From Myxococcota bacterium (GTDB taxonomy: Bacteria; Myxococcota_A; UBA9160; SMWR01): a stretch of DNA of 64,000 nt. Both the position numbers and the translations under genes were made by a program. The stretch spans positions 1-64,000 of the forward strand of contig JBCCEW010000024.1 of NCBI GenBank assembly GCA_039030075.1. The letters are read 5' to 3'. The notes beneath the pieces were generated by a model. It ran no database searches and was not told where the DNA came from. It worked only from the letters and a program-made list of their open reading frames with translations. This document shows positions 25,721-34,161 of the stretch, in pieces. The first letter of the stretch is position 1; every line of letters begins with the position of its first letter.

Positions 25721-26641
25721 TCAGCGCAGGGGCCGCAGCACCTCTTCGCCGAACCGGGCGACGGCCTCGCAGTACTCCGCGCGAGACTCGGCGGGCATGG
25801 CGAGCGTCAGCCAGGTGACGCCGCGCGCGCCCAACGAGTCGACCACCTCGGCGAATCGCGAGGGTTCGACGGGCTCCTTGCGGTGCATGGTGACGCCGAA
25901 GGGAATGAAGCTGATGTCGAGGGGCGCTTCGCGACCGACCGCCTGGGCGTGCTCGCGGGCGTAGGCAATGCGCGCGTCGAGATCGTCGAGGTTCTCGATG
26001 GAGGCGGTGCGGACGCGATCGCTCGGAATGCCCGGGGTCGGGAAGGGTACCCAGCCGTCGGCGAGTTCTACCGCGCGTCGGATCGCGCGGCGGCTGTTGC
26101 CGCCCACCCAGATCGGGGGGTGGGGCTGCTGGACGGGACGCGGGCGCATGGTGTTGCCCGTCGCCGCCCATTCGCGGCCGATCAGTTCGACGCCGTCTTC
26201 GGTGAAGGCGCGCTTCATCGCGCGCAGGGCCTCGTCGGCGATGTCGTTGCGGTTGTCGAAATCCGCTCCGAGGGCGCGGAACTCGGGCTTCAAGTAGCCC
26301 GCCGCGACGCCCAGGATCACGCGGCCTTCGGACAGGACGTCGAGGCTGCTGACCGCCTTCGCGGTGAGGAACGGGTTGCGGTACCCGATCACGATGATGT
26401 TCGTCTGGAGCCGCAGTCGCTCGGTGGCGGCGGCGGCGAAAGAGAGCGCGATCCACGGATCGAGGGCATGGTGCCCGCCACTCGCCAGCCAACGGTCGCC
26501 GGGGAACGGGTGATCGGTGACGTAACAGGCGTCGAAGCCGGCGGCCTCGACGGCCTGCGCCATCTCGCGAATCGCCGCGGCGGAAACGAACTCGTCGCCG
26601 GCGTCGACCCGGTCGGTCGGGAGCTGGACGGAAAAGCGCAT
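25721..26641 (-). CDS. LLM-class oxidoreductase, possibly F420-dependent
   Basis: 306 aa. MRFSVQLPTDR start, CYVTDHPFPGDRW, RLRLQTNIIVIGYRNPFLTAKAVSSLDVLS and VILGVAAGYLKPEF identify the LLM family. ATG at 26641 is the family-typical start. It is transcribed away from the ACAD pair at 26909 across a 267-bp intergenic region and converges with the other LLM gene. The frame remains open to 27778, but that part is antisense to an ACAD gene. Confidence 0.87.
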   Translation of the reverse strand: MRFSVQLPTDRVDAGDEFVSAAAIREMAQAVEAAGFDACYVTDHPFPGDRWLASGGHHALDPWIALSFAAAATERLRLQTNIIVIGYRNPFLTAKAVSSLDVLSEGRVILGVAAGYLKPEFRALGADFDNRNDIADEALRAMKRAFTEDGVELIGREWAATGNTMRPRPVQQPHPPIWVGGNSRRAIRRAVELADGWVPFPTPGIPSDRVRTASIENLDDLDARIAYAREHAQAVGREAPLDISFIPFGVTMHRKEPVEPSRFAEVVDSLGARGVTWLTLAMPAESRAEYCEAVARFGEEVLRPLR

Positions 26642-26752
26642 CGGCGCAGCATACCCCCCTCGGGCGGCGGAGCCGCCCCAGGGCTCGGTGGTTCGTTCGG
26701 AGTCGCCGGTTCGACCAGGATCGCAGGTTCGTCCAGAGCGCCGGACGGTTGC

Positions 26753-26781
26753 TTGGCAGTGCGAGACGCGGCTCCTATCGT
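26753..26781 (+). promoter_or_regulatory. Promoter of the second ACAD-crotonase operon (TTGGCA-17-TATCGT)
   Basis: TTGGCA at 26753-26758, TATCGT at 26776-26781, spacer 17. The same -10 hexamer is used in front of the other two alpha-type ACAD genes. It implies a leader of about 120 nt. Confidence 0.6.
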
Positions 26782-26908
26782 CCCCGAGCGCACGCCCGCC
26801 ACCGTCGGCACCCAGGATGGGTTCCTCGTCGCGTCGCTCTGGCGCGCTGCCCCGCTCTCCGCACCCCCGTCTTCCGGCCCGTTCCCGGGTCGCCCTTAGG
26901 AGTTCCCC

Positions 26909-28096
26909 TTGGATCTTCGCTACTCGGAATCCGACGAAGCCTTTCGCAAGGAGCTGCGCAGCTGGCTCGACAGCGAGGTGCCGGCCCACGGGCGTCCGCC
27001 TTCGGAGCACGACTGGCCCGCACGACGCGAGTACGACACGGCCTGGCAGCGGAAGCTCTACGAGGCGGGCTACGCGGGCATCAACTGGCCGAAGGAGTTC
27101 GGCGGGCGCGATGCGTCGCTGACCGAACAGCTCGTCTACTACGAAGAGATCGCGCGGGCGAACGCGCCCTACGTCGGGGTCAACTTCGTGGGCCTGCTCC
27201 ACGGCGGCCCGACCCTGATGTCCGAGGGCACGCCCGAGCAGAGGGAGAAGCACATCGGGCCGATCATCCGCGGCGAGGAGGTCTGGTGTCAGGGCTTCTC
27301 CGAGCCGTCGGCGGGTTCGGACCTGGCTGCGCTGAAGACGAAGGCCGAGCTCGACGGCGATCACTACGTCGTGAGCGGCCACAAGATCTGGACGTCCTTC
27401 GCCCAGGTGTCGGACTACTGCGAGCTGCTCGTCCGCACGAACCCGGAGGAGAAGCACCGCGGGATCACCTGGCTCGCCATGCCCATGGACCTCGAGGGCA
27501 TCGAGATCCGGCCGCTGCCGACGATCGTGGGGTCGAGTGAGTTCAGCGAACTCTTCCTCGAGAACGTGCGGGTGCCGGTGTCCTGCCGCATCGGCAAGGA
27601 GAACGACGGCTGGCGCGTGACGAACGTGACCCTCTCCTTCGAACGCGGCACGGCCTTCGCGAGTGACATCTACCAGCTGCAGGAGTCGCTCCGCGAGCTC
27701 ACCCGGCTGGCGAAGGTGCTGACGCGCGACGACGCCGTGGCCTGGGAAGATCGCACGCTGCGCCGGGACGTCGGGCACCTGGCCGCCGAGCTGGACGGGC
27801 TCTGGGCCCTCGTGAAGTACATGGTCTCGGAGGCGGGGAAGACCGGCGTGCCCGGCCTGACGGGCTCCTGCGTCAAGCTCTACTACACCGAGCTGAAGCA
27901 GCGGCTCGGAGATCTCTCGCTGCGGCTGCTCGGGCGCGCGTCGCTGTCACGCGACGACGTCGGCGGCATGGCGAGCGAGACGATCGTGTACGAGGCGCTG
28001 CAGTCGCTGTCCATGACGATCGCGGGCGGCACGTCGCAGATCCAGCGCAACATCATTTCCGAGCGGGTCCTGGGGCTGCCCCGGGAACCGCGCTAG
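26909..28096 (+). CDS. Acyl-CoA dehydrogenase, alpha-type subunit (FadE26/FadE30-like)
   Basis: 395 aa; TTG start with AGGAG 6 nt upstream. GFSEPSAGSDLAALKTKAELDG (about 130), IWTSFAQVSDYCELLVRT, catalytic Glu in SFERGTAF (about 247) and GGTSQIQRNIISERVLGLPRE at the end. Similar to mycobacterial FadE26/FadE30 alpha subunits of heteromeric ACADs. The gene 10 bp downstream is a shorter, Glu-less beta subunit, so the two should form one enzyme. Confidence 0.92.
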   Translation: MDLRYSESDEAFRKELRSWLDSEVPAHGRPPSEHDWPARREYDTAWQRKLYEAGYAGINWPKEFGGRDASLTEQLVYYEEIARANAPYVGVNFVGLLHGGPTLMSEGTPEQREKHIGPIIRGEEVWCQGFSEPSAGSDLAALKTKAELDGDHYVVSGHKIWTSFAQVSDYCELLVRTNPEEKHRGITWLAMPMDLEGIEIRPLPTIVGSSEFSELFLENVRVPVSCRIGKENDGWRVTNVTLSFERGTAFASDIYQLQESLRELTRLAKVLTRDDAVAWEDRTLRRDVGHLAAELDGLWALVKYMVSEAGKTGVPGLTGSCVKLYYTELKQRLGDLSLRLLGRASLSRDDVGGMASETIVYEALQSLSMTIAGGTSQIQRNIISERVLGLPREPR

Positions 28097-28106
28097 AGGG
28101 ACGGCC

Positions 28107-29087
28107 GTGGACTTTCAGCTGACCGAAGATCAGGAAGCGCTGCGCGACGGCGTCCGCTCGTTCTGCGAGGGACGGGTCTCGATCGACGCCCTGCGCGAAC
28201 TCGAGAAGACCGGCTTCGACCGCGAACTCTGGGGCGAACTCGCCGAGATGGGTGTGTTCTCCCTGCGCCAGAGCGAGGACGCCGGGGGCGTGGGCCTCGG
28301 GAGCGCCGATGCGGTGCTCGTCTTCGAGGAACTCGGGCGCTGCCTCGCGCCCGGCCCGGTCACCTGGTCGCATCTGGCCGCGGACCTCGTGGACGGCGCG
28401 GCGACGGGCGAATGCGTCGTCGGCGGAATCGATCTCTCGCGAACGAACTCGGATCCGCTCCTGATCGAGCATCTCGAACACATCGATGCGCTGTTGGTGC
28501 TGCGTCCCGATGGCATCGAGCGGATCGATCCGAAGGCGCTCTCGGGCCGGGCGATCGAGCGACCCCTCGACCCGTTCACACCGGTGCACGAAGTGGCGGA
28601 GCTCCCGGCCGGGGAGCGTCTCGGCGACGCCGAGGCGGCCGCGCGCTTCCGTCTGGAGGGGGCGGCGCTGGCATCGGGGATGCTGCTCGGCATCGCCGAA
28701 GCGAGCCAGGAGCTCGCGACGGACTACGCGAAGAAACGCGAGCAGTTCGGGCGTCCGATCGGCGGCTTCCAGGCGCTGAAGCACAAGCTCGCCGACTGCT
28801 ACACGCGCCAGGAACTGGCCCGCGCCGCGGCCTATGCGGCCGGGGCGACCCTGGACGATCCCGAGGTCGGGGACGTGTTGCGCGCCGTCTCGACGGCGAA
28901 GGTGCTCACCGGCGATGCGGCCATGGAGAATGCCCGGGCCTGCGTCCAGATCCACGGCGGCATGGGATACACCTGGGAGGTGCCGGCGCACTACTACCTG
29001 AAGCGGATCTGGGTGCTCGAGAACCAGTTCGGAACCGTCGGCGAGCACGCCGAGCGCGTGGCCGAGCGCATCGCGGTCGGCGACTGA
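28107..29087 (+). CDS. Acyl-CoA dehydrogenase, beta-type subunit (short)
   Basis: 326 aa, shorter than typical ACADs because the middle beta domain is reduced. KKREQFGRPIGGFQALKHK (about 210-228) and CVQIHGGMGYTWEVP (about 280-294) keep the FAD and ETF-side elements, whereas the catalytic-Glu position is occupied by non-acidic residues (RLEGAALASGML). Fits the beta half of an alpha2beta2 ACAD with the preceding gene. GTG start with GAGGGA upstream. Confidence 0.88.
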   Translation: MDFQLTEDQEALRDGVRSFCEGRVSIDALRELEKTGFDRELWGELAEMGVFSLRQSEDAGGVGLGSADAVLVFEELGRCLAPGPVTWSHLAADLVDGAATGECVVGGIDLSRTNSDPLLIEHLEHIDALLVLRPDGIERIDPKALSGRAIERPLDPFTPVHEVAELPAGERLGDAEAAARFRLEGAALASGMLLGIAEASQELATDYAKKREQFGRPIGGFQALKHKLADCYTRQELARAAAYAAGATLDDPEVGDVLRAVSTAKVLTGDAAMENARACVQIHGGMGYTWEVPAHYYLKRIWVLENQFGTVGEHAERVAERIAVGD

Positions 29088-29088
29088 G

Positions 29089-29889
29089 ATGGGGTTCGAC
29101 ACGCTCGGCTACGACCACGCGGGGAAGGTGGTGACCCTCACCCTGAACCGCCCCGAGAAGCGCAACGCCTTCAACATGCACATGGCGGGCGAGCTGCGGC
29201 AGGCCTGGCAGCAGATCAAACAGGATGCGTCGGTGGTCGCGGTGGTCGTCACCGGCGCCGGCGAGAAGGCCTTCTGCACCGGCTTCGACGTCTCGGACAT
29301 GGCGTCGGGCGAGAGCGCGAAGGAGGCCGACGCCAGCTACGAGGCGTCACCGCTGCTCAAGCTGACGGCCATCCACAACCGCTGCTGGAAGCCGGTGATC
29401 ACCGCAGTGAACGGCATGGTCAATGGCGGCGGGCATCACTTCCTGGCCGACAGCGATCTCATCGTCGCCGCCGAGCACGCCACCTTCTTCGATACCCACG
29501 TGAAGCTCGGGCTCGTGGCCGGGCTCGAGCCGGTGGGTCTGGCCCGGCGGATTCCGCTCGAAGCGGTGCTGCGCATGGCCTTCCTCGGTGGGAGCGAGCG
29601 CCTCTCGGCCGCCGAAGCGAAGGCGATCGGTCTCGTCGGAGAGGTCGTGCCGGCTGCGGAGCTCTTGCCGCGCGCCCAGGCGCTCGCGGCGATGATCGCC
29701 GAACACTCGCCCTCGGCGCTGCAGCGCTCGAAGCGGGCGATCTGGGAGAGTCTCGATGGAGGGCTCGACGCCGGCCTGCGCCACGCCTGGGACCTGATCG
29801 GAGCTCAGACCGCGCACCCGGACCCGATGGAAGGCGCCACCGCCTTCATGGAGAAACGCGCGCCCCGCTGGGCCGACCACGAGGAGTAG
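29089..29889 (+). CDS. Enoyl-CoA hydratase/isomerase (crotonase) family protein
   Basis: 266 aa. LNRPEKRNAFN (about 19-29), FCTGFDVSDMAS (about 63-74) and VNGMVNGGGHHFLADSD (about 105-121) form the oxyanion hole and CoA site. The usual Glu after the GGG segment is replaced (HVKLGLVAGLEPVG), so the exact reaction is uncertain. Starts 1 nt after the ACAD beta stop; part of the four-gene run to 30660. Confidence 0.88.
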   Translation: MGFDTLGYDHAGKVVTLTLNRPEKRNAFNMHMAGELRQAWQQIKQDASVVAVVVTGAGEKAFCTGFDVSDMASGESAKEADASYEASPLLKLTAIHNRCWKPVITAVNGMVNGGGHHFLADSDLIVAAEHATFFDTHVKLGLVAGLEPVGLARRIPLEAVLRMAFLGGSERLSAAEAKAIGLVGEVVPAAELLPRAQALAAMIAEHSPSALQRSKRAIWESLDGGLDAGLRHAWDLIGAQTAHPDPMEGATAFMEKRAPRWADHEE

Positions 29890-29910
29890 CCGCAGCGCGG
29901 CGCGAACCCG

Positions 29911-30660
29911 ATGACCGAGACGATCACGACCGCCGTTGCCGATGGCATTGCCACCTTCACGCTGAACCGGCCCGAGAAACGCAACGCGTACACGCCGCTG
30001 ATGGGCGAGGAGCTGGTGGCCGCGTTTCGTGACGCGCGCGAAGACCCGGAAGTGCGCGTCGTCGTGCTCACTGGCGCCGGCAAGGGCTTCTGCGGCGGCG
30101 TCGATCTCGAGGTGCTGCAGGCCGCGAATGCCGGACAGGACACGGGAAAGGGACCGAAGCTCGGGGAAGAGGAGTTCATCAACGGCTTCCCCCTCGAGCT
30201 GCTCTCGTTCCCGAAGCCGGTGATCGCTGCCGTGCACGGTGCGGCGATCGGGGTGGGCGTGACGATGATCCTGCCCTGTGACATCCGCATCGCGGCCGAA
30301 GGGGCGAAGCTCGGCCTGACGTTCACGAAGCTGGGCATCCTGCCGGGGCTCGGGAGCACCCATCTGCTGCCGCAACTCGTTGGCCTCGGTCGGGCCCAGG
30401 AGCTCGTCTTGACCGCGCGCATCGTCCAGGCCGAAGAGGCCTGCGAGATGGGGCTCGTGAACCGCGTGGTACCGGCCGACCAGCTGCTCGACGCAGCCTA
30501 CGAGCTCGCGGCGGCCGCCGCCGCCTGCGATCCGGACGCGCTGGCGATCGCGAAGACCGCGCTCCAGCGGGGCGCGACCAGCGACATGGCCGCGGCGATC
30601 GAACACGAGAAGGCGTCGAACGCACTGCTTCGCGAACGCAAGGCCGCTCGCAAAGGGTAA
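29911..30660 (+). CDS. Enoyl-CoA hydratase/isomerase (crotonase) family protein
   Basis: 249 aa. LNRPEKRNAYT, GFCGGVDLEVLQ, AAVHGAAIGVGVTMILPCDIR and FTKLGILPGLGSTHLLPQLVG are the crotonase signatures; the last is typical of hydratases/isomerases of the EchA/PaaG type. It directly follows another crotonase, so the operon may need two consecutive crotonase steps or an isomerase and a hydratase. Confidence 0.9.
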   Translation: MTETITTAVADGIATFTLNRPEKRNAYTPLMGEELVAAFRDAREDPEVRVVVLTGAGKGFCGGVDLEVLQAANAGQDTGKGPKLGEEEFINGFPLELLSFPKPVIAAVHGAAIGVGVTMILPCDIRIAAEGAKLGLTFTKLGILPGLGSTHLLPQLVGLGRAQELVLTARIVQAEEACEMGLVNRVVPADQLLDAAYELAAAAAACDPDALAIAKTALQRGATSDMAAAIEHEKASNALLRERKAARKG

Positions 30661-30669
30661 GCTGGTCCG

Positions 30670-32190
30670 ATGCGGACCGTGTGCCCTCGCCACCGAGTCG
30701 TCAGCGTCGCCCTCGCACTCGCTGTCGGCGTCTCGCTGGGCTGCGCCTCCATCCGGACCCCGTCGCTCGCCTCGTCGTGGATCCGGGTCGAGACGGCTCA
30801 CCTCGAGATCTGGAGCGAGGTCTCCGAGGAAGAGACGCTGGAGATCGCGCGCGAACTCCAGTTCTTCGCGGAGGTGGTCCGGCGCGTCACCGGGCTGCAG
30901 CGGGTCACGTCCGAGCGCCCCACGCGGCTCTTCGTATTTGCCGAGGAGACGTGGGATGAGCTCGTCGAGTCGCGTGCGACGGGACTCTTCACCGCGGATG
31001 CCCGTCGCAACACGCTGCTCATGCAGGCCGACGAGGAGCATGCGTTCATGACGCGCCACGTGCTCTTCCACGAGTACGTGCACTTCCTGGTCGCGAACCA
31101 GGGGAACCAGGACGAGCTTCCGTACTGGTACAACGAGGGCTGGGCCGAGTTCCTGGGGACCGTGCGGCAGCGCGGCGACGTCGTCACGGTCGGTGAGGCA
31201 GCCGTTCTGCGCTGGCAGCACCTCCACGCCGGCTTGGATTGGCTCGACATGGGGGACGTCCTGCGAGCGGAGCGTGGTCCGAGTGGGAACAACGATGTCC
31301 TGATGCTCTACGCTCAGTCCTGGGCGCTGGTGCACTACCTGCGCGTGGGGCGCGACGAGCGTCGTTTCTTCACCGACCAGTTCGCAGACTATCTGGCCGC
31401 GGTTCGCAGCGGGGAGGACGACGTCGAGGCGTTCGAGGTCGCCTTCGGGATCGAGGTGGACGCGCTCGAACCCGCGATCCGGGAACATCTCGCGGATCTC
31501 CGGCGCATCCCCTATCTCGAAATCCCGGTGCGAGCGCTGCCCGAGCCGCCCCCGGTGCGCGTGACTGCGGCGGCGCGGGGGGCCGTGGCCGAGGCGCTCG
31601 GAGAGCTGGAGACCAGCCTCCAGGATTACCGGAGCGCCTCGTACTACCTCGCCGCAGCCCTCGAAGCGGACCCGACGAACGCCCGTCTACGGGCGTCTTA
31701 CGGCGTCGCCGAGGCCTATCGGGGGCGGGAGCAGGCGGGTCTCGAAGCCGTCGAGGAGGCGCTCGCGGCCGAACCCGAGGACGCCCGTCTCCACGTCGAT
31801 CTGGCGCGGGTGCTCCTCGCCGGGGTGGACTACGGAAACCTGGAGGCGCGACCCGCGGGTTGGGACCGCGCGAACGTCGCCGCGAAGAAGGCGCTGCGCC
31901 TCGATCCCGACTCGGCAGAAGCGCACTTCTTCCGCGGGTACTTCCTGTTGGCCGAGCGCCGACCGGACGAGGCGATCGAGCATCTGGAGCGGGCTACGAA
32001 CCTGCTCCCGGGCTACGTCGGGGCGCGGCTCTACCTGGCGCGGGCCTACGTGCGGCGTGGGCGGGTCGCCGAAGCGGAACGCCACCTTCGCGGCCTCGAG
32101 TCGTCGGCGCACAACGAAGACATCGAGGGCGCGATCGCCACGATTCGCGCAGAGATCAACGACGTCGCTGCCGGTCGCGCGGAAGACTAG
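30670..32190 (+). CDS. Gluzincin metalloprotease-like lipoprotein with TPR repeats
   Basis: 506 aa. Lipobox SLGC (Cys25) marks it as a lipoprotein. Zinc motif HEYVH at 134-138 and NEGWAE at 155-160 match the peptidase-MA-like/DUF1570 pattern (HExxH plus a downstream Glu). From about 310 on, at least three TPR units appear (for example AHFFRGYFLLAERRPDEAIEHLERATNLLPG). Probably periplasmic and bound to the membrane, with the TPRs presenting partners. It follows the crotonase genes by 9 bp, but its function is not obviously linked to them. Its stop overlaps the stop of the convergent DUF3604 gene. Confidence 0.85.
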   Translation: MRTVCPRHRVVSVALALAVGVSLGCASIRTPSLASSWIRVETAHLEIWSEVSEEETLEIARELQFFAEVVRRVTGLQRVTSERPTRLFVFAEETWDELVESRATGLFTADARRNTLLMQADEEHAFMTRHVLFHEYVHFLVANQGNQDELPYWYNEGWAEFLGTVRQRGDVVTVGEAAVLRWQHLHAGLDWLDMGDVLRAERGPSGNNDVLMLYAQSWALVHYLRVGRDERRFFTDQFADYLAAVRSGEDDVEAFEVAFGIEVDALEPAIREHLADLRRIPYLEIPVRALPEPPPVRVTAAARGAVAEALGELETSLQDYRSASYYLAAALEADPTNARLRASYGVAEAYRGREQAGLEAVEEALAAEPEDARLHVDLARVLLAGVDYGNLEARPAGWDRANVAAKKALRLDPDSAEAHFFRGYFLLAERRPDEAIEHLERATNLLPGYVGARLYLARAYVRRGRVAEAERHLRGLESSAHNEDIEGAIATIRAEINDVAAGRAED

Positions 32191-34055
32191 GGGCGCGGCG
32201 CCCGATACCAGATCGGCGAGGTGTAGGCGCGCTCCTGGAGCGTAGTCGGGTGCCCGGTCTCGGCCGGATCGATGCCCAGGGCGATCGCGTCGAGGAGCGA
32301 ATGGCGCGGTGTCGGGATCTCGAGCACCCGCACGTAGTAGAAGGCGTCCTGGCTCGCGTCGAAGTCGGGATCGCTCCACAGGGCGGCGAGTTCACCGGCA
32401 CCGGTCGCCGCGTCGTAGCGGCCCGTCGTCGGGTCGACGGTGTTCGCCAACGCGGGGACGACGCCGTCGGCGGCGGGGGTGCGATCGCCCGACCACACGA
32501 CGTCATGGATGCGCTCGTGCGCTTTGCCCGACGCATCCACCCAGCCCTTGATGATCTGCACGCGATCGAGCGGTGCGCTCTTCGGGTCCTGCAGCGCCTG
32601 GACGCGGAACTGGGGAGTGGCGCCGGAGGGGGCATCGCGCAGGTCTCCGCCCATCGGCACGGCATCGCCCGCGAGCAGGGCTTCGAGGTCGTCGCCGTCG
32701 AGGTCGAAGCCGCCTGCGACGCGGACCGCGATGCGCGGCCCCGTCGTGCCGTACACCTCCTTGCGACGGAACGCTTCCAGGAGCGCTTCCCGGGTATTCT
32801 CGGTGGCCCACACGCCGGCGAGGCCGGCTGCGCCCATTGACCAGCCCGTCAGACCCGGTCCGCGACGCGAGAGCCCCTTGTTCTCGGGGATCGAGTCGGT
32901 CGCCATCTTCCCCCAGAAGTTCGGCTCTTCCGCCGACGCCACGCCGGTGTGCGCGTCGGTCGCCCCGATCACACCCATCCGATAGGGGTTGCCCCCGCTC
33001 TTGCCTTCGAGTTCGAGGCCGCGGAGCCAGGCCGTGCGCAGGTAGTCGCCGGGCTGCGCTGCGTAGGGCTCGGGCGTCTGCTGGATGTAGTACGGGTATT
33101 CCTCGTAGTCGGCGAAGGGATCGTCGGGTGAAAGAGCGGGGTGGGTCTCGGAGTCGCCCTTGAACTGAGTGATCTCGGCGACGGGCTCCCAGCGCATGCG
33201 CTTCGCGGCCATGGCTTCGTCGTAGGCGTTCCCGCGCAGGGTCGTCTCGGCGAACATGATGCCCTTCGAGATGTTCGAGTTGTGGGGGATCGCCACGAAC
33301 TCGGCACCGGTCGCCTGGGTGGTCTCGTCGAGCCAGCTCCACAGATCTTCCGGGTACATGCTGTCCGCCGAGCTCATCGGACGGAACTGCTGCGCCAGCT
33401 CTGCCGAGGCGCTCGTGAACACCACGCGGTGCAGGTTCGCGCCGGCGGGAAGCGAACTCCACTCCCATCCGATCAGGGTGGTGAAGCGCCCAGGGTCATT
33501 GAAGGCGTCGGCCGTGTTCGTCGCATTCACCCATACCGACCGCTCGATCCGTTCCGAGTTCGGAATCGGAGAGGGGAGGCGCGAGTTCGCAGCGGCTTCC
33601 CGCGGATCGCCGGGCTGGGGGAGGAAGCTCGTGAACGCTGCGGCGCCTTCCCCGTCTTCGACGACGCCACGCAGCCATCCCTCGGCGAGTCGGGCGCGGA
33701 TGCGTTCGCCGAAGCCCAGGCCCTCGCGCGGGATCCCGTGCTCGACCGTCGTGCGCATCACGCCGAGCAGCTCGGCGTGGTCGGCGATCACCAGGAAGTC
33801 GAGCGGCGTCTCGATCTGGATGCGCGCGCGGTGGAAGGGGTGGATCACCGGCAAGCCCTGGGCGTAGCGGTACGCGGTGGCCGGGTCGGCGGTGTCGTTC
33901 TGATTCAGGTAGGCGTCGAAGGAGTTGTTCGTGTGGAGGTGGGTGTCGCCCCACAGCAGCTGTTTCTCTGCCGTGGCTGGCACGCTGGCCGCGAGTGCCA
34001 ACGCGACCAGCCAGCCGTTCCCGAGACCCATTCCCCGCCGCTTGCCGTTCCGCAC
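32187..34055 (-). CDS. DUF3604 family exported protein (PHP-like metal site)
   Basis: About 622 aa with a Sec signal peptide (WLVALALAASVPATA). The mature start LLWGDTHLHTNNSFDAY, then DHAELLGV, IPHNSNISKG and GATDAHTGV supply the His/Asp residues of a PHP-type metallo-hydrolase centre, characteristic of DUF3604. Members occur widely in marine Proteobacteria and Planctomycetes; the substrate is unknown. GTG at 34055 is chosen because AGGAGG lies 7 nt upstream; TTG at 34061 is too close to that site, and ATG at 34031 would still leave a signal peptide. Confidence 0.85.
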   Translation of the reverse strand: MRNGKRRGMGLGNGWLVALALAASVPATAEKQLLWGDTHLHTNNSFDAYLNQNDTADPATAYRYAQGLPVIHPFHRARIQIETPLDFLVIADHAELLGVMRTTVEHGIPREGLGFGERIRARLAEGWLRGVVEDGEGAAAFTSFLPQPGDPREAAANSRLPSPIPNSERIERSVWVNATNTADAFNDPGRFTTLIGWEWSSLPAGANLHRVVFTSASAELAQQFRPMSSADSMYPEDLWSWLDETTQATGAEFVAIPHNSNISKGIMFAETTLRGNAYDEAMAAKRMRWEPVAEITQFKGDSETHPALSPDDPFADYEEYPYYIQQTPEPYAAQPGDYLRTAWLRGLELEGKSGGNPYRMGVIGATDAHTGVASAEEPNFWGKMATDSIPENKGLSRRGPGLTGWSMGAAGLAGVWATENTREALLEAFRRKEVYGTTGPRIAVRVAGGFDLDGDDLEALLAGDAVPMGGDLRDAPSGATPQFRVQALQDPKSAPLDRVQIIKGWVDASGKAHERIHDVVWSGDRTPAADGVVPALANTVDPTTGRYDAATGAGELAALWSDPDFDASQDAFYYVRVLEIPTPRHSLLDAIALGIDPAETGHPTTLQERAYTSPIWYRAPRP

Positions 34056-34161
34056 CCGCAACCCTCCTGGCTTCGCCCCGGATCGAGGCGGGCACAGCTT
34101 GGGCTGGATGGCGGCGAATGTCGAGCGGGTCGGGGGACGCGACCGGGTGTCGCGTCACGGT

